A stretch of DNA of 64,000 nucleotides from DATEOR01 sp963841425 (lineage in GTDB: Bacteria; Actinomycetota; Thermoleophilia; Gaiellales; Gaiellaceae), in assembly GCA_963841425.1 (NCBI GenBank), contig CAWJCL010000002.1, positions 682,001 through 746,000 of the forward strand, written 5' to 3'. The notes under the pieces were generated by a model. It did no database searches. It was not told where the DNA came from and worked only from the letters and a program-made list of their open reading frames with translations. Below are positions 27,661 to 36,172 of the stretch, in pieces (position 1 is the first letter of the stretch; each line of letters starts with the position of its first letter). The position numbers were made by a program, and so were the translations under genes.

Positions 27661-28526
27661 CTCGCTCCCCCAAGAAATGCCCCGAGGACGCCGACCGCAA
27701 GCGCGCCCGCTGCGAGGCCGGCGGCCGCCCACATCTCGCCGAGGCGCCGAGTCGGGACGACGGGGTCGGGCGGGAGCCCGTAGACCTCGGGCTCGTCGAG
27801 CAGGAGGAAGAAAGCCCCGAACCCACCGACGCCGTCGCTCGGGTCGTCGCCGTAGAGACGAGCCCCGTTCCATCCCTCGTGCTCGAGCTTGGCGAGCCGC
27901 TCGTCGGCCCGTGCGCGCAGCTCGTCGAGCGGCCCGAACTGGATCGAGTCGGTCGGGCACGCCTTCGCGCACGCGGGCTCGTGGCCGTCCTTCAACCGGT
28001 CGTAGCAGAGCGTGCACTTCCAGACCCGGCCGTCCTCCTTCTCGCCGAGCGGGGCCGGCCCGGGCGCGTCCCCCGAGTGCTCGGGCAGGTGCCGCTTGTC
28101 GAGGACGCCGAAGGGGCAGGCGGGGACGCAGTAGCCGCACCCGTTGCACACGTCCTCCTGCACGACCACCGTGTCGAACTCGGTGCGGAAGAGCGCACCG
28201 GTCGGACAGACGTCCAGACAGCCCGCCTCGGTGCAGTGCTTGCAGACGTCCGAGCTCATGAGCCAGCGAAGCGTGCCGTCGCCGCCGTCGACGAAGAGGG
28301 GCTTCTCCTGCTCGACGAAGGCGACGTGGCGCCACGTGTTCGCACCCAGGGTCGACGTGTTGTCGTAGGACTCGCCCGTCCAGACGAGCCCGTCCTCCGG
28401 AACGAGGTTCCATTCCTTGCAGGCGACCTCGCAGGCCTTGCAACCGATGCAGACCGACGTGTCGGTGAAGAAGCCGACCCGCTCCTTCGTCTCCTCCGGC
28501 GCGTAGCCGAGCTCGGTCGCGCTCAT
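27657..28526 (-). CDS. fdhB: Formate dehydrogenase iron-sulfur (beta) subunit
   Basis: 289 residues with four ferredoxin-type cysteine clusters: CIGCKACEVACKEWN (near 25), CKHCTEAGCLDVCP (near 95), CNGCGYCVPACP (near 130) and CTLCYDRLKDG with CAKACP (near 180-195), so four [4Fe-4S] clusters are expected. A single hydrophobic segment at the C-terminus (about 268-286) would anchor it to the membrane next to NrfD. The start overlaps the fdhA stop as ATGA. Confidence 0.93.
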   Translation of the reverse strand: MSATELGYAPEETKERVGFFTDTSVCIGCKACEVACKEWNLVPEDGLVWTGESYDNTSTLGANTWRHVAFVEQEKPLFVDGGDGTLRWLMSSDVCKHCTEAGCLDVCPTGALFRTEFDTVVVQEDVCNGCGYCVPACPFGVLDKRHLPEHSGDAPGPAPLGEKEDGRVWKCTLCYDRLKDGHEPACAKACPTDSIQFGPLDELRARADERLAKLEHEGWNGARLYGDDPSDGVGGFGAFFLLLDEPEVYGLPPDPVVPTRRLGEMWAAAGLAAGALAVGVLGAFLGGAR

Positions 28527-31500
28527 GCCCGCTCCTCGCCGTGGGCGATCTTCGGATATCCGTCGACCAGCTCCCGAAGTGCCTTCCCGCGCGGCCGCCG
28601 TCCCGGCCGGATGTCACAGCTCGCCGCCTTGACCTCCTGGATGTGAACGTCCGGGTCGAGCACGATCGAGAACAGGTCGTTCGCGGAGCCGCCCGTCGTC
28701 AGCCCCTGCGATCCCCAGTGGTATGGAAGCCCGACCTGGTGCAACGTTCGGCCCTGGACCTGGAGCGGCTGCAGCCGCTCGGTGACGAGGACGCGCGCCT
28801 CGATGGCGCTCCTCGCCGTGACGATCGTCGCCCAGCCGCCGTGCTCGAGCCCGCGCTCGCGGGCGAGCTCGGGGCTGACCTCGCAGAAGAACGCCGGCTG
28901 CAGCTCGGCGAGGTACGGAGTGAAGCGCGACATTCCGCCGGCCGTGTGGTGCTCCGTGAGGCGGTAGCTCGTGACCACGAAGGGATACGCCTCACTTCCG
29001 GGCTGGCCGTCGCTCGGGTTGTACGGGTTCTCGGGCCGCGGAAAGCGCTGGCGCGCCGGGTTCGCGCGCTGCCCGTAGAGGAGGTTGTCGAACGGCGACT
29101 CGTGTGGCTCGTAGTGCGTGGGCAACGGCCCGTCGGCGAGCCCCTGCGGGACGAACAGCCAGCCACGCCCGTCGGCCTGCATGATGAACGGATGGTTCCC
29201 GGCGATCGCGTCCTCGGCGGTCGCGCCCTCCGGGGGCACGTAGTCGGGCGCCTTGTCCTCCTTGAAGTCGGGCGTGTCCTCGCCGGTCCACTTGCCCTGC
29301 TCGGCATCCCACCAGAGGTAGCGCTTTCGCTCCGACCAGGGCGAGCCGTCGGAGTCCGCAGAGGCGCGGTTGTAGAGCATGCGCCGGTCGTCCGGCCAGG
29401 CCCACCCCCACTCGGGCGCGACGTAGCTCTGCTCCCAGCGCGGGCGTCTGCGAGCCGGCTGGTTGACCTCGTCAGCGAAGCAGCCGCTGTAGATCCAGCA
29501 GCCGCACGTCGTCGAGCCGTCCGCCTCGAGCTCGGTGTAGCCGGAGAGTGCCTTGCCGTCTGCGCCCCAGCCGTTGATCTCCCTGAGGACGGCTTCGGCA
29601 CTCGGCTCTTCGAGGTCGCCGTGGGTCGGGTACTGCCAGGTGAGGTTCCTGATGGGCTCGTCCCGGGCGTCCTCCGAGTCGGCCAGCTTCTCGCGGATGA
29701 TGCGGCCGAGGTGGTAGTAGAACCACAGGTCCGACCGGCAGTCCTCCTTCGGCTCGACGGCCTGCCGGTGCCATTGCAGGAGCCGCTGGGTGTTCGTGAA
29801 GGAACCGTCCTTCTCCGTGTGCGCGGCCGCAGGGAGGAAGAAGATCTCGGTGGCGATGTCCTCCGTGCGCAGCTCGCCGCTCTCGATCTCCGGCGAGTTG
29901 TGCCAGAACGCGGCGGTCTCCGTCTCGACGAAGTCCCGGACGACGAGCCACTTGAGCTTGGCCATGGCAAGGCGATGCGCCCGTGAGTTCGCCGACCCGA
30001 CCGCGGGATTCTCGCCGGCGACGATAAAGCCCTCGACGTTGCCGTCCAGCATTTGCAGGATGCTGCGGTAGACGGAGTCGTCCTTGTCGATGCGCGGCAG
30101 CCAGTCGAAGCGGTAGTCGTTGTCCGCCTGGGCGGCGTCGCCGTAGTACGCCTTGAGCAGGCTGATGAAGTAGGCGTCCATGTGACCCCACCAGCCGGTC
30201 GGCGCCGAGTTCTTCTCGATGTAGTCCTTGAGGTCCTTGTAGACGTGGGCGTGCGGCATCGGGATGTAGCCCGGCAGCAGGTTGTAGAGCGTCGGGATGT
30301 CGGTCGAGCCCTGGATCGAGGCGTGACCGCGCAGGGCCATCACCCCTCCCCCGGGCCGGCCCACGTTGCCGAGGAGAAGCTGGATGACCGCGGCTGTGCG
30401 GATGTACTGCACGCCGACGGTGTGCTGCGTCCATCCGACCGCATACACGAAGGCGCCCGTCCGCTCGCGCCCCGAGTTGTCGCAGAGGTTCTCCGCAACC
30501 TGCACGATCTCCTCGGGCGAGCAGCCGCAGATCTCGGAGACCGTCTCGGGCGTGTAGCGGCTGTAATGCCGCCGCAGGAGCTGGAAGACCGACCGAGGGT
30601 GCTCGAGGGTCTCGTCGACCTCGGGCGGGTCGCCGTGCTCGAGCCGGGCCCCGGCGGCTCCGGCCGTCTCGCCGCTCCCGACTCCCTGCTCCCGCTGCCC
30701 CGCGGACGCGTGCACCTCCATGCCGCTGTACTGCCACGTCTCGATCGCGTATTGGCCCTTGTCGGGATCCCAGCCGGAGAACAGCCCGTCGAGGTCCTCC
30801 GTGTCCTGGAACCCTTCGTCGACGATCACCGGCGCGTTCGTGTATTGCACGAGGTAGTCGCGGAAGAACCGCTCGTTCTCGAGGATGTAGCGAACGATGC
30901 CGCCGAGGAAGGCGATGTCCGTGCCCGCTCTGATGGGCACGTACTTCGTGGACATGGCGCTCGTGCGCGTGAAGCGCGGGTCGATGTGCTGGACGATCGC
31001 GCCACGCTCGCGCGCCTCCATCACCCACTGGAACCCGACCGGGTGGTTCTCGGCCATGTTCGAGCCCATGATGGTGATGACGTCAGCGTTGGCGAGGTCC
31101 TGCTGGAACGTGGTGGCCCCGCCTCGTCCGAACGACGTCCCCAGACTGGGGACGGTGGAGCTGTGTCATATGCGGGCCTGGTTCTCGACCTGGACGACCC
31201 CGAGCCCGACCATGAGCTTCTTGATGAGGTAGTTCTCCTCGTTGTCGAGGGTCGCCCCGCCGAGGTTTGCGATGCCCATCGTTCGCCGCAGGAGGTGGTC
31301 GTCGTCTCCGCCGCGCTCCTGCCACGTCGTTGCGCGCGTCTCGATGATCCGGTCGGCGATCAGGTCCATCGCCTCGTCGAGCGGGAGCTCCTCCCACGCC
31401 GTTCCATACGGCCGCCGGTACTTGACTTTGTACTCGCGCCGCGGCCCCTGCACCATGTTCTTGCTCGCCGCGCCCTTGGGACACAGGCGGCCGCGCGAGA

Positions 31501-31747
31501 TCGGGCTCGCCGGGTCGCCCTCGATCTGCGTCACCTCGCCGTCCTGCACGTAGATGAGCTGTCCGCAGCCGACGGCACAGAAGGGACACACGGACTCGAC
31601 CGTCCGCTCGGCCTCGGCGATCCGTGGCCTGAGCGTCGCCGACCGACCGGACTGGGCCGCCTTGCCACGCCCGGTGAGATCGCTCTTCGTGACTTGCTGG
31701 ACAACCGGCCAGGACGCAAGCAGGTCCTTGAACCGCGCGGCGTCCAT
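28523..31747 (-). CDS. fdhA: Formate dehydrogenase alpha subunit, selenocysteine-containing
   Basis: 1074 codons read through an in-frame TGA at 31168-31166 (codon 194). N-terminal [4Fe-4S] ligands are in CPFCAVGCGQ and LCPKGAAS; the TGA lies in ENQARI-U-HSSTVPSLGTSFGRGG, exactly where Mo/W formate dehydrogenases carry the metal-binding Sec or Cys. The molybdopterin domains and the C-terminal dinucleotide-binding domain follow. A bacterial SECIS hairpin follows the TGA. No twin-arginine signal is visible, so the enzyme probably faces the cytoplasm. It oxidises formate to CO2 and is the first gene of the ten-gene operon. A short inverted repeat (31746-31758) overlaps the start codon. Confidence 0.93.
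31136..31168 (-). promoter_or_regulatory. Bacterial SECIS element with UGA selenocysteine codon
   Basis: The UGA (31168-31166) is followed by an 11-base spacer and then a perfect 7-bp stem (31154-31148 paired with 31142-31136) closing a five-base AGUCU loop. Spacing and loop resemble the E. coli fdhF SECIS, where SelB binds an upper stem-loop 11 bases after UGA. It lies in coding sequence, as expected in bacteria. Confidence 0.85.
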
Positions 31748-31845
31748 GCAAACTGCATAGCCCTGCGATACGTTCCTAAACCCGCACGAGGGCGAGTGCT
31801 GCTCGTGGCGAAGCGGACGAATCTCCTCTGCGGTCTCGAGAGGAC

Positions 31846-31869
31846 GAGCGGCGCCCCGCAGGGCGCCGC
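31846..31869 (-). terminator. Hairpin just downstream of msrA
   Basis: Perfect 10-bp GC-rich stem (31846-31855 with 31860-31869) with a four-base loop, four bases past the msrA stop on the minus strand. There is no T tract. It would separate msrA from the formate dehydrogenase operon, whose start lies about 100 bases downstream. Confidence 0.6.
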
Positions 31870-31873
31870 TTCG

Positions 31874-32389
31874 CTAGACGCTCGACTCGGCGAGCTCGAC
31901 CGTGCAGGTCGAGCGGCCGCGCTTCTCGAGGTACTGCTGGTGGTAGTCCTCGGCCTCGTAGAACTCGACCGCCGGCACGATCTCCGTCACGATCTTCTTC
32001 GGCCAGTGGAGCTTCTCCTGGAGCTCGTCGCGCGTCCGGATGGCCGCGGCCTCCTGCTCCGGAGAGTGGAAGAAGATCGCCGAACGGTACTGCGAGCCGA
32101 TGTCCAGGCCCTGGCGGTTCTTCGTGGTCGGGTTGTGCTTCGTCCAGAAGACATCGAGGAGGTCGTCGTACGAGACCCGCTCCGGGTCGTACGTGACCTC
32201 GACCGCCTCCGCGTGGTCCGTCGTGTGGGAGCACACCAGCTCGTAGCTCGGGTTCTCGACGTGCCCGCCGGTGTAGCCCACGCGCGTCGCGACGACGCCG
32301 GGGAGCTGGCGGAAGGCCGCCTCGACGCCCCAGAAGCAGCCTGCTGCAAACGTTGCCTTCTCCAAGCTCATCTCCTTCTCGTTCGACAT
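31874..32389 (-). CDS. msrA: Peptide methionine sulfoxide reductase A
   Basis: 171 residues. The catalytic GCFWGVEAAF lies near residue 17, followed by GYTGGHVENPSYE and HAEAVEVTYDP, all standard for MsrA. It reduces methionine-S-sulfoxide using thioredoxin. The active-site residue is an ordinary Cys codon, unlike the Sec found in some MsrA proteins. ATG at 32389 is used; a GTG six bases upstream touches the stop of the preceding coiled-coil gene. Confidence 0.95.
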   Translation of the reverse strand: MSNEKEMSLEKATFAAGCFWGVEAAFRQLPGVVATRVGYTGGHVENPSYELVCSHTTDHAEAVEVTYDPERVSYDDLLDVFWTKHNPTTKNRQGLDIGSQYRSAIFFHSPEQEAAAIRTRDELQEKLHWPKKIVTEIVPAVEFYEAEDYHQQYLEKRGRSTCTVELAESSV

Positions 32390-32394
32390 GTTCA

Positions 32395-33075
32395 CTACTT
32401 CGAACGCTCGAGGCCCCGCACCTGTTCCTCGGCCTCGAGCAGGTCTTTCCGCGCTTTCTCCGCGTCCCGATCGGCCGCGCGGGCACGTTTCTGGGCCTCC
32501 TGGAGAGCCGAGCGGGCTTTTTCCAGCTCGCGCCTCCGCCGTTCCTCGCCGGGATCCGGCTTGGCCGCCTTCGACGACGCCCTGCGCTTCGGCGGCGCTG
32601 GCATCCCGGCGAGACCGAAGCCCGACGGCGAGAGCTCCTTCGTCAGCCGTCCGCGCTCGAGGAGCTCGCGCGCCTCCGGGTCGACCGCCGCCGCCCGCAG
32701 CGTCGACTCGAGCTTCCTGAGCGTGGCGTCACCGTCGGTGAGACCCCGTCCCGCATCGAGGAGCGCGGTCAGCGCGCGGCGCTCGCTCTCCTCGGCCCGG
32801 CGCAGCTCATCCGCCTTCCCTCCGCGCATGAGCTCCGCCTGGCCCTCGCGCAGCTGCTCGCCTGCGGTCAGGAGCGCCCTCACGTTCATGCGCTCGTTCC
32901 GGGCGAGCTGGTTGGCGACCCAGGCCGCGGCGGTCGGCTTGCGGGCTTTCTTCAGCTGGTCGGCCGCCTCGCGCTCGCCGCCGCTTCGAAGCTCCTTGAT
33001 CCGCGTGTCGCGGGCTTCCGTGAACCGGTCGCGCGGCAGCCCGTAGAGACGGTCGATCTCCTTGTCGAGGTTTAT
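32395..33075 (-). CDS. Hypothetical helical/coiled-coil protein, start codon unclear
   Basis: About 226 residues, highly charged (Glu, Arg, Lys, Ala), with predicted long helices and a C-terminal coiled coil (ERRRRELEKARSALQEAQKR). The N-terminus NLDKEIDRLYGLPRDRFTEAR and the block ARKPTAAAWVANQLAR resemble uncharacterised proteins I know from actinobacteria. There is no ATG, GTG or TTG near this conserved start; the frame opens at an ATA (33075-33073), so AUA initiation, a sequence error (ATG to ATA) or start loss must be considered. The first ATG is at 32889, inside the conserved part. Confidence 0.65.
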   Translation of the reverse strand: MNLDKEIDRLYGLPRDRFTEARDTRIKELRSGGEREAADQLKKARKPTAAAWVANQLARNERMNVRALLTAGEQLREGQAELMRGGKADELRRAEESERRALTALLDAGRGLTDGDATLRKLESTLRAAAVDPEARELLERGRLTKELSPSGFGLAGMPAPPKRRASSKAAKPDPGEERRRRELEKARSALQEAQKRARAADRDAEKARKDLLEAEEQVRGLERSK

Positions 33076-33109
33076 CGGCAGAGCGGAAAGGTATCGCGTC
33101 GAGAGAGCG

Positions 33110-33262
33110 ATGACAGTCGAAGAGCAAACCTCCTCCGCAGGAAGGCCCGAGCTCGACCTCGATGAAAAGCGGGACGACGGGAAGGACGACGGCGCCCCGG
33201 TCGCCGGCGGCCTCTGCCGGCTCGACGCGCCGGACTCCGCCGCCGACGAGGACGCGGGTTAG
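33110..33262 (+). CDS. Small acidic hypothetical protein, 50 residues
   Basis: ATG 33110 follows a purine-rich GAGAGAG. The product is rich in Asp and Glu (for example ELDLDEKRDDGKDDG) and ends DEDAG. The stop TAG overlaps the stop TAA of the convergent rhodanese-MFS gene, a pattern common in this genome. No family recognised; disordered by composition. Confidence 0.45.
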   Translation: MTVEEQTSSAGRPELDLDEKRDDGKDDGAPVAGGLCRLDAPDSAADEDAG

Positions 33263-34941
33263 GAGGCCTTCGCAGCCTCGACCTCTTCCTCGAGGTACGC
33301 GAACGAGGCCGGGTCGGTCGCGGCCACACACGCCTCGGGGAGCGCGGCGCAGCCGAGCCAGCGCACCTCCGGCCGCCAGAGTAGGACGCCGAGGCCGCCG
33401 ATGAGGGTGATGGCACCGTCTACGGCAACCGCGCCGCCGGCGCCGAGCCAGGCCGCGAGCCCCGCCGTCACGAGCGCACCGATCGGGAGGACGCCGACGA
33501 ACGCGGCCGCCCAGATGGCCATCGCGCGGGAGCGCATCTCCTCGGAGCTCGCGGCCTGCACGACGACTGTCGAGAGCCCGATGAACACAACTCCCGTGAA
33601 GCCCCCGATCAGCGCGAGCGCGAAGGAGAGCGGCACCGAGGTGGAGACGCCGATGATCGCGATCGCAGCCGCGGCCGTGAGGTAGCAGACGAGAGCCGGC
33701 TCACCTTTGTTCGGGCGCCGTGCGAGCACCAGGAGAGCCACCGAGCCGAACACGGACCCGAGGCCGATCAGAGAGATGAGGATCCCGAGCGTCGTAGGGC
33801 CCTCGTGGAGCTGGAAGCGGACGAGGCCCGGAACCATGAACGCCACCGGCGGCGTGGCGAACATCCCGGCGAAGACCATGAGCACCATCAGCGAGGCGAG
33901 ACTCCGCTGCCCGAAGACGTAGCGGATGCCGTCCGCCATCGCCCCGCGCACGCCCGCGCTCGCAGAGGCGATCTTGGCGCGCGAGCCCGGCAGGACGAAA
34001 AGAGCCCCGAGGACGCCGAGGAAGGTGACCGCGTTCACGCCGAAGACCCAGGTCGGCCCGGCCGACGCGAGGAGCACACCGGCGATCGCCGGCCCGACGA
34101 AGCGGGCGACCTGGAGCGCGAGGCTGTTGAGGGCGACCGCGCTCTCGAGGTCTTCCGGCGGGACCGTCCCGGCGAGCATGGACTGGAACGCCGGGAAGCT
34201 GAGCGTCCCGAGCATCCCGCCGATGAAGGCGAGCAGGCCCATGAGAAAGACCGTCAGGTCGCCCGCGGCCCAGAGGACCGCAAGCGCGATCGCGACGCCC
34301 ATGTTCCCGCCCTGGAAGAGGAGGAGGATCTTCCGGCGGTCGAAGCGGTCGGCGAGGACCCCGGCCGGGAGCGCGAAGACGAGGTTCGGGATGGTGTTCA
34401 GGAACCCGATGATCCCGAGCGTCGCCGCCGAGCCGCCGAGCAGGAGGACGACGTAGCCGAAGGCGCCCGCCTCCACCCAGCTGCCGGCGAGCGAGAGCAG
34501 CACTCCGCCGAAGTAGATCTGAAAGCGCCGGTGGCGAAGAGCGGACGCCCCGGCCTTCCAGTTGCGCCCACGGCTTCCGGCCCGCACCGGGGCCTCCGGG
34601 ATCGGAGCCCCGAGCAGCGCGTGCACCCCGCCGGTGACCGCGTATGCGTCGAAGCCCCTGTCCCTCAGCCAGTGCGCCACACGGACGCTCGTCGCCTCGC
34701 GCAGTCAGGTGCAGGCGAGGACGATCGCACGGTCCCGCGGCAACTCGTCCAGTCGGTCCGGGATCTCGTCGGGCGGGACACGAACGGCGTTCGCAAGCTG
34801 AGCCGAATCGTCCTCGTGCCGGCGCACGTCGACGAGCACCGCGCCTTCGTCGAGGAGCCGGTGTGCGTCGGCCGGCGAAATCCTGAGCGACGAGCGCCTG
34901 ACCGCGGACGGGACGTGGTACCGGCGCGTCGGGGTCGACAC
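33259..34941 (-). CDS. Rhodanese-MFS transporter fusion with in-frame TGA (candidate selenoprotein)
   Basis: One reading frame from GTG 34941 to TAA 33259, about 560 codons, broken only by TGA at 34707-34705 (codon 79). Codons 1-110 form a rhodanese domain: DAHRLLDEGAVLVDVR, then RAIVLACT-TGA-LREATSVRVAHWLRDRGF and the terminal TGGVHALLGAP. Homologous domains have a Cys-Thr-Cys or Cys-Ser-Cys loop here, so TGA sits where the second Cys is expected. Residues about 150-540 are a 12-TM MFS exporter with the LADRFDRRK loop. Selenocysteine insertion, a nonsense mutation or a sequencing error could explain it; fdhA shows this genome uses Sec. It starts directly after the cupin gene. Confidence 0.7.
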
Positions 34942-34942
34942 G

Positions 34943-35305
34943 CTACGGCCAGAGCGGCTCGCGGTCGAAGCGCTCGAGCGGCTTCCAGTCCTCCCGTACC
35001 GGTGCGAAGACGTCGATCATGACCGCGCCGTCAGGGCCGGTGTGCACCTCGTGCGGCGCGTTCGCCGGGATCGACCATGTGTCCCCCGGGCCAAGCTCCC
35101 GGGTCTCGTTGCCGACCCGAAACGCGCAGGATCCGGAGATCAGGATCCCGAGCTGCTCGTTCTCGTGGCTGTGCTCCGGGACGACGCTCCCCGGTTCGAG
35201 CTCGACCAGGCCGAGCGTGAGCCGCTCGCCGTGGACGACGCGGCCCGCGACTCCCTCCCAGATCCTCTGGGGCTGGAGCTTGCTCGTTTCTTCGAAGGCG
35301 CTCAG
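34943..35305 (-). CDS. Cupin domain protein
   Basis: About 120 residues of single-domain cupin. Motif 1 is VVPEHSHENEQLGILISG (His-x-His and Glu) and motif 2 is GDTWSIPANAPHEVH, so one metal site is expected. No ATG, GTG or TTG precedes the conserved core; CTG at 35305 is the best-placed start, with AGGA about 12 bases upstream. It ends two bases before the GTG of the rhodanese-MFS gene, so the two form an operon. Possible roles are small-molecule sensing or an enzyme such as a dioxygenase. Confidence 0.75.
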   Translation of the reverse strand: MSAFEETSKLQPQRIWEGVAGRVVHGERLTLGLVELEPGSVVPEHSHENEQLGILISGSCAFRVGNETRELGPGDTWSIPANAPHEVHTGPDGAVMIDVFAPVREDWKPLERFDREPLWP

Positions 35306-35337
35306 AGCGCGATCGTATCCTGCGCGGCCACTCGGCT

Positions 35338-36159
35338 CTAGACCTCGACCCCGTACGCCTCTGTGAAAGCCTCCTGGGCGTAAGCCAGCGACGCGTAGGC
35401 GAAGCCCTTGTCGCCCCAGCCCGTGCCCCAGCTGTTGCGGACGATGAAGCGGTCGGCGGTGTAGCCGACGAGCGCGACCGCATGGCCTCCACGGGTCGAG
35501 CTCGGATTGTAGGTGTCGAGGTTCCCGCCGTTGAAGCTCGCATCGTCCCAGGTCGAGTCGACGTCGAGGCGCACCATGATGGGCCCGTTGTTGGCGAGCC
35601 AGTTGCGCCAGTTCGAGAGGTTCGTGCCCAGGTTGAAATAGGCGAGGATCTTCCGCAGCGCTGCGGTGGCGTAGAACGTCTTCGCCTGCCCCCCGTAGAG
35701 CTTGCCGGTTGCGAAGGGGAGGTAGCTGTCGCGCACCGCTCCGAACTTGCGAGCGACGTCGAGCGCCGTCTTCAGGCTCGTTCCTTCGGTCTCGATGAAC
35801 GTGGTCGGCCGCGTCACGAAGGGATCCGTCTCCTTCGAGGCCATCCACATGAAGCGCGGTGAGAGTAGCTGGCTCGTCGTCAGCTTGCCCGACTTGACGA
35901 AGTGCCAGCGAAGCAGCGAGTCCGCGCTCGCCCAGCCGACGCAGGAGCCGGTCGAGCCCTGGTCGTTGATCGTCCACCAGCTCGCACGCAGGTCCTTGGA
36001 CGTCGGGATCGTGGCCGCGGCTGCGGCGACTTCCGCGTTGGCCGCGTCGTCGAAGGTCCAGTCGTCGTCGGTCTTCGGGGACGGCTTGCAGTTCAGGATC
36101 CGCTTCTGCCGGCGCGGACGGGCCGTGCGACGACGGGTCGTCTTCCTCGGTCGAGCCAT
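35338..36159 (-). CDS. Papain-like (C1A) cysteine peptidase with basic N-terminal tail
   Basis: 273 residues. Catalytic Cys in DQGSTGSCVGWASADSLL (near 72), His in TRGGHAVALVGY (near 225) and Asn in VRNSWGTGWGDKGFAY (near 242) give the full papain triad. There is no signal peptide; instead the first 20 residues are almost all Arg, Lys, Pro and Thr, a feature shared with the next gene upstream. Function unknown; it may act on proteins or as a peptidoglycan-peptide hydrolase. Confidence 0.88.
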   Translation of the reverse strand: MARPRKTTRRRTARPRRQKRILNCKPSPKTDDDWTFDDAANAEVAAAAATIPTSKDLRASWWTINDQGSTGSCVGWASADSLLRWHFVKSGKLTTSQLLSPRFMWMASKETDPFVTRPTTFIETEGTSLKTALDVARKFGAVRDSYLPFATGKLYGGQAKTFYATAALRKILAYFNLGTNLSNWRNWLANNGPIMVRLDVDSTWDDASFNGGNLDTYNPSSTRGGHAVALVGYTADRFIVRNSWGTGWGDKGFAYASLAYAQEAFTEAYGVEV

Positions 36160-36172
36160 GGGAGCCTCCTCC

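Noticed and set aside
31074..31170. Reading the fdhA region as two separate genes ending and starting around 31166
   Set aside because: Conserved formate dehydrogenase sequence continues in frame across the TGA, and a SECIS hairpin follows it; a split would place the metal ligand at the break.
30053..33046. 997-codon plus-strand open frame opposite fdhA and msrA
   Set aside because: Antisense shadow: composition dominated by Arg, Leu, Val and Asp without domains; the minus strand encodes well-defined enzymes.
34680..34707. Rhodanese and MFS as two ordinary adjacent genes
   Set aside because: The TGA falls inside the rhodanese loop; the second half of the rhodanese domain (EATSVRVAHWLRDRGF onward) would be left on the MFS protein. 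Same-frame continuity argues for one gene, intact or mutated.
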